A stretch of 64,000 nt of DNA from Cherax quadricarinatus (Eukaryota; Arthropoda; Malacostraca; Decapoda; Parastacidae): assembly GCF_038502225.1 (NCBI RefSeq), contig NC_091298.1, positions 33,134,248 through 33,198,247 on the forward strand, written 5' to 3'. Below the pieces are notes generated by a model, which did not search any database, had not been told where the DNA came from, and saw only the letters and a program-made list of their open reading frames with translations. Position 1 is the stretch's first letter, and each line of letters starts with the position of its first letter. Positions 55,964-64,000 of the stretch are shown here, piece by piece. The position numbers were made by a program, and so were the translations under genes.

Positions 55964-56205
55964 AGTGAACTGACCTTGGATATACGTAGCAGTATTTAGG
56001 TAAAAAGAATGATTTAATTTAAGTTAGGTTAGGTGAGTTTCTAAGTGAGTTTTTGTCAAAAAATAAAAAAATAAATAAAAATCTTTATATCATTGTCAAT
56101 GAAAAGATGGTCTTACTTTGTGCAAAAGACTTTTGGGAAAGTTTAATTTTTAATAGAGTTCGGCCTATTCGGCAAGTTCAGTACGATCTATATATCGGGC
56201 ACATA
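55962..56205. repeat. Degenerate MITE-like relic next to (TA)n
   Basis: The sequence adjoins (TA)n, carries AAGTTAGGTTAGGTGAGTTT and ends with GTTCGGCCTATTCGGCAAGT. In decapods a common (TA)n-flanked repeat ends with TATTCGGCA-type termini; this looks like a one-sided remnant. The call is memory-based and tentative. Confidence 0.35.
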
Positions 56206-57904
56206 ACCTCATGAAGTATGATTTATTTAACGGTTTCTATTATAATCAATTGCAACTACAACAGGTTGGCATCTGCTGCTAATATTAATTGCTAAAGTTA
56301 AGTCTTTAATTTCCCAAGTTTAGACCTAATAATGTGTATTTTAGACATAAAATTTGAAATGCAACTATTTGTTGCAGGAAACACTGCAACATATAATCAA
56401 CATTAGTACCCAACCTCCAAAACCTTAGTTTAGTAAAACTAATAACATCCAGATTGATCTAGCACACCTTGCTGGCTGACGTGATGGAAAGTTTTCGTAA
56501 ATAACCAAACTGACATTGACCAAGCGTCCTGTGAGGTCACAGCATCACAACACTGTAGCCACTGCATCCAAGCATTATTTAAATTATCGGCTGATGACCG
56601 CAGCATGCAGTGTCATCTGTTATTCGACGTTGATGGTAGCAACATATAGTGTCACCTTTGTATTGTGTTTAAATGGGATCAGCATGCAATGTCTGTCGTC
56701 GTGGCTAACAGATGCACGAGGCAACTGGAGACTCGTTATTTGTGTTACTTTTCTAATGGTGGTAAGAAGCAATATCAACATCCTCACTCGTGTGTAGAGG
56801 CTTATAGTGGAATCATGCAGCAACAACCTCGTTACCTGTGTTAAGAAGCTGACAGTGGCAGCATGCTAAAGTAGCACACAAAAATGAAAGTGTTGCTTGC
56901 AACTGCTCAACTCGGAAAGAGTTAAACAGTCAGTTTCCCTTAGTTTTCAAACTACTTTCGTTGGTAACCTCTACGTACTCTGCAGTTTCGTTATATTTGA
57001 TAAGGTGATAACCTTAAACTATTGACACGTTCTTGTAGATTGTGACATATTCTCCAAGATGGACCTAAAGAAAGTTGTGCATAATGTTCTAGAAAATCTT
57101 CACTAGGATTCCTGAGAGCAGATTTAAATGATCTTTAAAAGGAGCAGAGCCTTGATACTTCTTGAAATGCTCTTTATTAATGAATTCAGAGACTCCTTCC
57201 TTTTCCATGGATACAGTTTGATTACATCTAAACTCTAGTTATAGCTTTTCCTAGTAAGAAAAATTGAATTTCACATATACCTCTAAAAATATCCAGTTAT
57301 ATTCTTCTGTTAATTTTCCTTGTATGATGCTACCCATAAAATATTTTTTTATCATCTTGTCTGCTGAGTCAAACTCCACAGTTTGTTTTCTGGGTAAGGT
57401 CTTCTCACTGATTTTTCTTTTCTCATTGGTATGTATTTGTCAGTGTTCGGTTCAATTAGCTGCAGTCCTTTCACTCTCACTGCCTTTTCAAATCATCTGG
57501 CAGCTTTTCATGTCCTCTCTTATTGTTAATTGTCTGTCGTGAGTCATATCCAAGAAAAACAAAGTGTATAAAAACAGCCAGTTCTGCTGGAAGTTATGTA
57601 CTATGTAATTGAGGTCTTCAGGGAAGTCATATTTTCTTTAAAAATTTAAGTCTATCTGGATGTTATGTCGTGTATTATTTGTATAAGACATCCCAGGTCT
57701 GTTGGAAGTAAAGTACAGTGTAAGAAATTCCTGTCCTTCTGAAAATCTCATTTCGAAAAAAAATCAGTACTGTTAGATGTCATATTCTGAGTAATAAACA
57801 CCTGCTCTACTGTAATTCATTTCCTCACTATGAAACATCTGTCCTGTTGGACGTTGGGTATGAAATTCTCTTTCTACTCAAAATATTCAGGACCAAAAAA
57901 AAAG
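56206..57904. other. No gene recognised
   Basis: AT-rich sequence with 60-90-codon frames on both strands and no domain. Phrases like CTGTTGGA(A/T)G and TTCTGCTGGAAGT recur loosely at 57590-57860, perhaps an old tandem repeat. Confidence 0.35.
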
Positions 57905-57994
57905 ACACAAAGCGGAGGTAATAAGGAAAAGTCCACACAAAACGAAGGTAATAAGGAAACGGCCACATAAAGCGGAGATAATAAGGAAATGATG
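57905..57994 (+). repeat. 30-bp tandem repeat, three copies
   Basis: The unit is ACACAAAGCGGAGGTAATAA plus GGAAAAGTCC, repeated three times with 4-7 substitutions. It produces the PYYLRFVW-like minus-strand peptide repeat. Confidence 0.85.
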
Positions 57995-58912
57995 TAAAGA
58001 TCAAAGTGCAGAGCCTGATTCCAGTTAATAAATACAGAAATATAATATAAAGCTTCCATAACATTGGAAATCGTTGCTGTCCTTTTCCGTGATCTTGAAA
58101 ATGGTAACGTTTATTCATTGGTAATAAGGGTAACGGCGTCGGTACTAAGCATCAAAATGTTTGAACTCTGTCTTTAATGAGTAAAAAATAATCGCCAAAT
58201 GATCAACTAAGGTAATGTTTTTGTTTACTGGATGAAGAGATACATCAGCATTCATAAAAGCCGTTATACTAATTGCTCAGAGATACATAAACGGTTATAA
58301 GAGTCAGTTATTTAAATATGGATTATAGGTTCTTATTGTGTTCACAAAGTCAGTATTGTAGCCTTTCCCAAGCACGTTAATGGAGGTCGTAAAGTCTGCT
58401 GTTATGACCAGGGAGGGACAATGGCCACTATGAACTAACCACAGTAAAACCATCATGATTATTCAATATTTTGTGTCCTTTGAACATTATGTTGTAGCTT
58501 AATGGTAGAGAACTTGACTCATAAGTAAAGGAACTCTAGGTCGATTTCCATGTGAAGTACGACATATTAGCAAGTTTCATCAGCAAGTTCCTGTTCATCT
58601 AGCGGTAAATAAATATACGAGATTTGGCCAAGTGTTGTGGGTTACTACCTATGGGTTGGAAAGGTATTTAAGGGAGAGTTGGGCTTTGAGATAAGTTTAT
58701 TTAGAGTATTTCCTCTTTATCTGCAAATTTAACAGTGTACTAATGCAGACATTTATTACTGAAGGTTTAAAAGCCTTGCATTTCAGGTTCAAATAAGAAT
58801 TTGTTGATGAAACATAAAATAAAGAGTGATTTGACTATATGTATTGCAATAACCCTTTGAGAAAGCGCAAGCGAAATCAGTGTTAGAATATCCAGGATGG
58901 CATCTACGTGCT
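57995..58912. other. No gene recognised
   Basis: AT-rich sequence, nothing supportable. Confidence 0.35.
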
Positions 58913-58963
58913 ACTGTCCTACGTGCGCGTCAGTGGTATACACTGACGCGCACGTAGGACAGT
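58913..58963. repeat. Perfect 23-bp hairpin with 5-base loop
   Basis: The arms 58913-58935 and 58941-58963 are exact reverse complements (left arm starts ACTGTCCTACGTGCGCG) around the loop GTATA. The arms are GC-rich in AT-rich surroundings. It could be a palindromic MITE end, a structured RNA or a recent palindrome; no protein is associated. Confidence 0.9.
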
Positions 58964-59334
58964 AATCTACAGAATCCTTATCACACAGACTTGAGGTATG
59001 TTCTGGTGCCTTGCCATGCCATACAACACTGTGCAAACTACTGTCATTCACTGTTCAATCGGCCGCTGCAAAACTTGAGCCTCTGATTCTTGAAAGATTC
59101 GAAGAATTGCTCACGTTCAGCTTCAGAAAAATCGTTTTACGACCAACACAGATATTTATACACTGAAACGTCCTTTAAAATTACGACGCTATTGTCTCCT
59201 CTCCTTCACCTCACTGTCACCTGCAATCATGGGAGGACGCTGTCACATGCAGTCTCGAAAAATTAAGGTTCTAGCCATTTTTGAAGGTCAAGATTGGCTA
59301 AGAGTAATTCAAAACAGGAGGCTTTATGAATGAA
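58964..59334. other. No gene recognised
   Basis: No supportable feature in this stretch. Confidence 0.35.
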
Positions 59335-59602
59335 GAGTAAACCATAAAACAGGTGGGGTTTGAAGCTCTGGTGAATGAATCGTAAAACTCCAGGCCAGTG
59401 TGTTAGCCACTGGACCAGCTGTCTACAGTATATATATCCAACTAGGTACATTTCTGTACAGAATAGGGAGGTTAGCATGGGTTCCACTAGGGCCCATGCT
59501 AATGCATTGATTTTATGACTCACTCGCCATGGGTTCAAACCCCACCCGTCTCATGCTTTGTTTACAATCGTATTATTACGACTTATTGAGTCTTTAATGA
59601 AG
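59335..59602. mobile_element. Inverted pair of diverged tRNA-derived SINEs
   Basis: The left part is minus (AGCCACTGGACCAGCTG, CCAACTAGGTACATTTCTGT, GGAGGTTAGCATGG). From about 59488 the orientation flips, and the plus copy ends with the B-box-like GGGTTCAAACCCCACCCG and tail ATGCTTTGTTTACAATCGTA, then TTATTACGACTTATTGAGTC. It is older than the edge copy judging by mismatches. Confidence 0.55.
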
Positions 59603-59991
59603 AATATTTGTCATTTTTTCTTCTTGCTTTATGTTTATCCCACATACTGGCAAGACTAGCAATTAAGGCTATGAAATTTCTATAATGCGAGTTGTCTTGT
59701 AACACAAATCTATCACTGAATGAATCCCCAGAAGCGCACAAGTCCCTTACCTATATCTGCAAATACTGTAGAAAGTTCAGAGACTCGGTTCACTTATTGT
59801 CTAGGAGGTAAGAGGAATGACCAATCATGAAAAAGTAAATTATTATGTAAAATTTAATTTTTCATAAAAAAAAGAAAACAAAAGAGTCTAGATATAAAAA
59901 AGTCCCTCTACAACAACCATTGTAAGAGGGAAATTATGCAAAAACACGTTTATTTTAACTTGATTTCAAGGTAAAAGGCACTATTCACTAG
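59603..59991. other. No gene recognised
   Basis: AT-rich flank of the hammerhead-element insertion. A weak inverted pair of CCCTCTACAAC/GTAAGAGGG lies at 59905-59935. Confidence 0.35.
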
Positions 59992-60032
59992 ACGTTATAA
60001 ATTGATAAATTAGACACATGTGCAACTCTTGG

Positions 60033-60084
60033 GTATCTTTATTGAGGAAACGTTTCGCCACACAGTGGCTTCATCAGTCCATAC
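60033..60084 (-). ncRNA. Hammerhead ribozyme-like motif, subfamily 1 (inverted unit)
   Basis: It has the same 52-nt fold as 60605-60656, read on the minus strand. All core bases and pairs are intact. Confidence 0.75.
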
Positions 60085-60604
60085 AAAGGAGAATCTTGAA
60101 GAGCAGGAGGAGAATGAGGTAATCAGTCCCTCAACCTTGAGTCGATGTGGTCAGTCCATCAATCTTGAATAGAATACGGCATACGTGCTGAGAAGGAGCT
60201 TATAAACCGTTGGCAGGAGAGGTGCAGAAGTCATAGGTCGTGTAACATTTGTTCAATGTTGAAGTAGGTCGTGCCCAAGAATTAGGCAAGCGAAGAATTC
60301 CTAAGTATTAAGATCCCATGTCGGTTCTCTGAACCATTCATCTACAAACCAGTCAGACACTGCAACTTCTTGGGATCTTAATACTTAGGAATTCTTCGCT
60401 TGCCTAATTCTTGGGCACGACCTACTTCAACATTGAACAAATGTTACACGACCTATGACTTCTGCACCTCTCCTGCCAACGGTTTATAAGCTCCTTCTCA
60501 GCACGTATGCCGTATTCTATTCAAGATTGATGGACTGACCACATCGACTCAAGGTTGAGGGACTGATTACCTCATTCTCCTCCTGGTCTTCAAGATTCTC
60601 CTTT

Positions 60605-60656
60605 GTATGGACTGATGAAGCCACTGTGTGGCGAAACGTTTCCTCAATAAAGATAC
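60605..60656 (+). ncRNA. Hammerhead ribozyme-like motif, subfamily 1 (unit 1)
   Basis: GUAU (60605-60608), GGA (60609-60611), CUGAUGA (60612-60618), stem II GCCAC (60620-60624), loop UGU, GUGGC (60628-60632), GAAAC (60633-60637), GUU, predicted cleavage after 60640, UCC (60641-60643), AUAC (60653-60656). Stem III is self-complementary (AACGUU), so efficient cleavage would need a dimer or tandem transcript; two tandem units are present here. Confidence 0.8.
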
Positions 60657-60975
60657 CCAAGAGTTGCACATGTGTCTAATTTATCAACATGTCGGTTCTC
60701 TGAACCATTCATCTACAAACCTGTCAGACACTGCAACTTCTTGGGATCTTAATACTTAGGAATTCTTCGCTTGCCTAATTCTTGGGCACGACCTACTTCA
60801 ACATTGAACAAATGTTACACGACCTATGACTTCTGCACCTCTCCTGCCAACGGTTTATAAGCTCCTTCTCAGCACGTATGCCGTATTCTATTCAAGATTG
60901 ATGGACTGACCACATCGACTCAAGGTTGAGGGACTGATTACCTCATTCTCCTCCTGCTCTTCAAGATTCTCCTTT

Positions 60976-61027
60976 GTATGGACTGATGAAGCCACTGTGT
61001 GGCGAAACGTTTCCTCAATAAAGATAC
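60976..61027 (+). ncRNA. Hammerhead ribozyme-like motif, subfamily 1 (unit 2)
   Basis: An exact repeat of the unit 1 motif 371 bases downstream. Two cleavages would release a 371-nt monomer. Confidence 0.8.
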
Positions 61028-61091
61028 CCAAGAGTTGCACATGTGTCTAATTTATCAACATGTCGGTTCTCTGAACCATTCATCTACAAAC

Positions 61092-62283
61092 GTTATAAAT
61101 TAGTAAGAAAAAATTTACATCATTATAGGTTTGCCATAACTAAGGATATGTATGTCTTCTACAATTTTCAAAAAGTATCACGAAATTATGAGTTTTGACA
61201 TGGCAACAGATAACCTTAAGTCAAGAGTGAGAGTGAAGCACAATGCTATACAGAAACTCACGTCAGTGAAAACTGGATTATTAAAATATTAAAGAGGAAA
61301 ATCGTGGTGACAACTTTATTCCGTATAATCGTATCCAAATGAAGCCACATCACTAAGGACTGTTGGAGCAACAAGACATTATACAACATAAAACACAACT
61401 CCTCACTGTCTCAGAGGAGCTGCAAAACAAAGGCTTCATTACAATGGGAACGCTAGAAGAAGAAATATTTTTTTTCCATTTTGCTCCTCAGTTTGTATAC
61501 GAAATCTTTTGTTTCCTTTATACCATATATGTTGATGTACATCTCGTGGAAGGAAGAAGCCAGGAGATCGTTCTGAATGTTAGCTGGAACCCAGTGACCA
61601 TCATGGACGCAGGAATGTAAGTAAATGAGATCGTCGGATATATTTAGCTGAAACCTACGAGGTCTTCAGCTCATCCACGTCATTTCACACTAGTAATGAT
61701 AAGAAGCAATGGGATTGGTTAAAAAATATTCAGATAAACGTCGCCAGTCTCAAAAGTTCTGTCTATTTTTAAAAGACTATACCACAGAATGTATGATAAT
61801 AAAATAATGAAATTAAATAAATAATCGTACCACATATCCATTAAATGAATATGTGGTAGGATTATTTTGTCAACACCTGAAAAATCATTAAGTAGAAACT
61901 AAGAGTGGTCTTTATGAAGAACACAGGAATGAGCAAATACAGGAACACCATGATCTCAGGCTCGAGAATGATCACACAGAGTAGTTACATTGCGAGAGAA
62001 CATCCAAGAGATCATAAAACTGCGAAAAGAAGTCAGGTGAGTTCAGGTGTTTATGGGAATATGGGGAGGGGACAGGGTTACAAATTATTGATGTTTATTA
62101 TATTAATAGCGGAAAATTATTCTCAATTGCTTCGGTGAGGTGAAGTAGGGATCGTCCCAGAAAACTTTGGAGGGAGGAGGTAAAGGAGGTTTTGAGTAAA
62201 AGAGGCTTTGACTTCCAATAGGCTTGTGAGAGAGTGTTAGAGAGGAGTAAGTGGAGGCAAGTGGTTTTAATGACCAGAGGCGC
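61092..62283. other. No gene recognised
   Basis: AT-rich sequence. The 85-codon frame at 61363-61620 has no known domain. A small hairpin (arms TACCACATAT/ATATGTGGTA, 61828-61858) is present. Confidence 0.35.
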
Positions 62284-62400
62284 TGTTGAAATGTGCGCAA
62301 AGTAACGTTTACAAATGGATTCAGGGGAGCCGATTAGCCACCCTTGAGTCCGGAAGGGGAAAATGCAGAGCCTGCACTCTGAAAGAGAAGAGCAGACTTT
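62284..62400 (+). repeat. Interspersed repeat fragment, plus orientation
   Basis: AAAGTAACGTTTACAAATGG, TTCAGGGGAGCCG, CTTGAGTCCGGAAG and GAGCCTGCACTCTGAAAG are the reverse complement, in order, of 62690-62790. It forms an inverted pair with the next copy around a (TA)n/(CATA)n tract. Confidence 0.6.
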
Positions 62401-62429
62401 CTGGTTTGGAGGGTCATCTGAACATTATA

Positions 62430-62528
62430 TACATTATATATATATATATACATATATATATACATATATATATATACATATATATATACATATATATATA
62501 TACATATATATATATACATATATATATT
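62430..62528 (+). repeat. (TATATACA)n microsatellite
   Basis: Alternating TATATATA and CATA units over about 100 bases, followed by T-runs. The frames here are artefacts. Confidence 0.93.
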
Positions 62529-62548
62529 TTTTTTTTTTATTATTTTTT

Positions 62549-62990
62549 TTATTATCACACCGGCCGATTCCCACCAAGGCAGGGTGGCCCGAAAAAGAAA
62601 AACTTTCACCATCATTCACTCCATCACTGTCTTGCCAGAAGGGTGCTTTACACTACAGTTTTTAAACTGCAACATTAACACCCCTCCTTCAGAGTGCAGG
62701 CACTGTACTTCCCATCTCCAGGACTCAAGTCCGGCCTGCCGGTTTCCCTGAATCCCTTCATAAATGTTACTTTGCTCACACTCCAACAGCACGTCAAGTA
62801 TTAAAAAACCATTTGTCTCCATTCACTCCTATCAAACACGCTCACGCATGCCTGCTGGAAGTCCAAGCCCCTCCGTATCCCACCGAGGCAGGGTGACCCA
62901 AAAAGAAAAACAAAAGTTTCTCTTTTTAAAGTTAGTAATTTATCCAGGAGAAGGAGTTACTAGTCCCTTGCTCCCGGCATTTTAGTCGCT
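62549..62990 (-). repeat. Interspersed SINE/MITE-like repeat, better copy
   Basis: On the minus strand it runs to CACTCTGAAGGAGGGGTGTT, AAAGCACCCTTCTGGCAAGA, TTTTTCTTTTTCGGGCCACC, CTGCCTTGGTGGGAATCGGC and CGGTGTGATAATAAAAAAAA, i.e. an A-rich 3' end running into the TA tract. A degraded relative lies at 3140-3422. The minus-strand 68-codon frame is not a gene. Confidence 0.55.
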
Positions 62991-63316
62991 TCTTACAACA
63001 CGCATGGCTTACGGAGGAAGAATTCTGTTCAAATTCCCCATGGAGATAAGCGGAAATAAACAAGAACAAGAACTAGAAAGCAAATAAGAGAAAAGCCAAA
63101 AATGTGTGTATATATATGTTTGTACATGTACGTGTAGTGTGACCTAAGTGTAAGTAGAAGTAGCAAGACGTACATGAAATCTTGCATGTTTAAAAGACGG
63201 AAAAAAGACACCAGCAATCCTACCATCATGTAAAACAATTACAGGCTTTCGTTTTAAGCTCACTTGGCAGGACGGTAGTACCTCCCTGGGTGGTTGCTGT
63301 CTACCAATCTACTACC
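62991..63316. other. No gene recognised
   Basis: This stretch includes CATTTTAGTCGCTTCTTACA and ACACGCATGGCTTACGG, probably still part of the same repeat family, then AT-rich sequence. Confidence 0.35.
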
Positions 63317-63328
63317 TATATATATATG

Positions 63329-63400
<72 letters not shown>
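63317..63400 (+). repeat. (TA)n microsatellite
   Basis: About 80 bases of TA adjacent to the SINE structure. Confidence 0.95.
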
Positions 63401-63402
<2 letters not shown>

Positions 63403-63439
63403 TTAGACAAAATATCATCATATCAGTACCACTTAGCAC

Positions 63440-64000
63440 TACTTGACTCAAGAAATCGTAATGACACGATTGCAAACAAACCATACCCCCGGCCGGGATT
63501 GAACCCGCGGTCATAGGGTCTCAAAACTCCAGCCCGTCGCGTTAGCCACTAGACCAGCTAGCCACAATAAGATTCATCCAACTAGGTATATTTCTACACC
63601 ATAGGAAGGTTAGCACAGGCACCTCTGTGACCACAAATGCAACTTTTTACAGACGAATCTCCAGCTAGCGTGGCCGTGACGAACTCTAGCTCAAGTCCCT
63701 TCACTGCCGTCAACATGACGGGTTCAATCCCGGCCGGGGGTATGGTTTGTTTGCAATCGTGTCATTACGATTTCTTGAGTCATGTTGACGGCAGTGAAGG
63801 GACTTGAGCTAGAGTTCGTCACGGCCACGCTAGCTGGAGATTCGTCTGTAAAAACTTGCATTTGTGGTCACAGAGGTGCCTGTGCTAACCTTCCTATGGT
63901 GTAGAAATATACCTAGTTGGATGAATCTTATTGTGGCTAGCTGGTCTAGTGGCTAACGCGACGGGCTGGAGTTTTGAGACTCTATGACCGCGGGTTCAAT
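63440..64000. mobile_element. Inverted tRNA-derived SINE structure, 221-bp arms
   Basis: The left arm (63498-63718) and right arm (63780-64000) are reverse complements with about one mismatch. The spacer 63719-63779 is itself the SINE B-box-to-tail segment (GGTTCAATCCC at 63721-63731, TATGGTTTGTTTGCAATCG). The right copy has the A-box-like TGGTCTAGTGG at 63942-63952 and is cut by the window edge inside its B box. The tail segment also precedes the left arm in inverted form (63442-63497). The near-identity implies a very recent origin or ongoing conversion; an assembly artefact must be excluded. Confidence 0.75.

Larger units (their letters stand above)
60004..61089. mobile_element. Complete hammerhead-element insertion: one inverted plus two tandem 371-bp units
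   Basis: The element is 1086 bp and bounded by the 12-bp direct repeat ACGTTATAAATT (59992-60003 and 61090-61101). The parts are an inverted partial unit (60004-60317, minus), two direct units each exactly 371 bp (60318-60688 and 60689-61059) differing at only a few sites (for example CCAGTC/CCTGTC and CTGGTC/CTGCTC), and the first 30 bases of a third unit (61060-61089). Each full unit carries one hammerhead motif near its 3' end. There is no ORF. Tandem-plus-inverted structure with a variable target duplication is the pattern of Penelope-type insertion. Confidence 0.85.

Noticed and set aside
62286..62678. IYIYIHIYI-rich ORFs on both strands
   Set aside because: They translate the TA/CATA microsatellite and flanking repeat.
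63900..64000. Genuine tRNA gene
   Set aside because: A- and B-box-like motifs are present, but the acceptor and D stems do not pair acceptably. The sequence is repeated with a common non-tRNA tail at four loci, so it is a SINE.

Overview
This window looks like decapod crustacean nuclear DNA, most likely crayfish- or shrimp-like. That is inferred from the mix of repeats: CR1-type LINEs with an esterase-like ORF1, BEL/Pao, Penelope-like elements with hammerhead ribozymes, tRNA-derived SINEs and very long minisatellites. No intact host protein gene, rRNA or functional tRNA was found. Essentially all recognisable coding sequence is retroelement or multi-copy-family remnant, broken by stops and frameshifts. 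Without database searches, family names rest on motifs visible in the translations.

Layout. 1-2.13 kb: two related LTR-like repeats in inverted orientation with a folded-back SINE. 2.2-3.0 kb: a decayed copy of a multi-copy arthropod ORF family (minus). 3.14-5.94 kb: an interspersed repeat, then a broken BEL/Pao element (gag-PR-RT-RNase H, plus). 5.94-6.19 kb: a scrap of an unassigned 'YLDDGT' reverse transcriptase. 6.19-10.06 kb: a CR1 copy (plus) split by a hammerhead-bearing element with a 32-bp target duplication. 10.4-10.7 kb: an endonuclease scrap. 10.7-16.24 kb: (GA)n, a 10-bp AGGTCA repeat, a 22-bp minisatellite (2.9 kb) and a 24-bp minisatellite (2.1 kb). 17.4-22.1 kb: LTR-like, LINE and hammerhead-element fragments, several palindromic. 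22.2-28.2 kb: an intron-containing remnant of a second multi-copy arthropod gene family, split by a near-full-length CR1 in antisense. 28.74-41.82 kb: a 13-kb array of a 29-bp unit with higher-order structure. 41.8-49.3 kb: AT-rich sequence with sparse repeats. 49.3-52.0 kb: two fragments of a second LINE family with nested insertions. 52.0-54.27 kb: the longer YLDDGT RT copy (minus). 54.27-55.64 kb: a Penelope-like RT plus GIY-YIG endonuclease (plus). 55.9-64 kb: AT-rich sequence, a MITE-like relic, a perfect 23-bp hairpin, a complete hammerhead-element insertion (60.0-61.1 kb) and a 221-bp-arm inverted SINE structure at the right edge.

The most interesting system is the set of about 14 hammerhead ribozyme-like motifs. 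They sit in short non-autonomous elements of at least three sequence subfamilies. The stem I pairs covary between subfamilies (GGA/UCC, UGUA/UACA, GUGAC/GUC..UCAC), and stem III is the palindrome GAAACGUUUC or ACGU. One locus, 60004-61089, is one inverted partial unit plus two tandem units of exactly 371 bp, bounded by a 12-bp direct repeat. A Penelope-like RT/GIY-YIG element, the plausible class of driver, lies in the same window.
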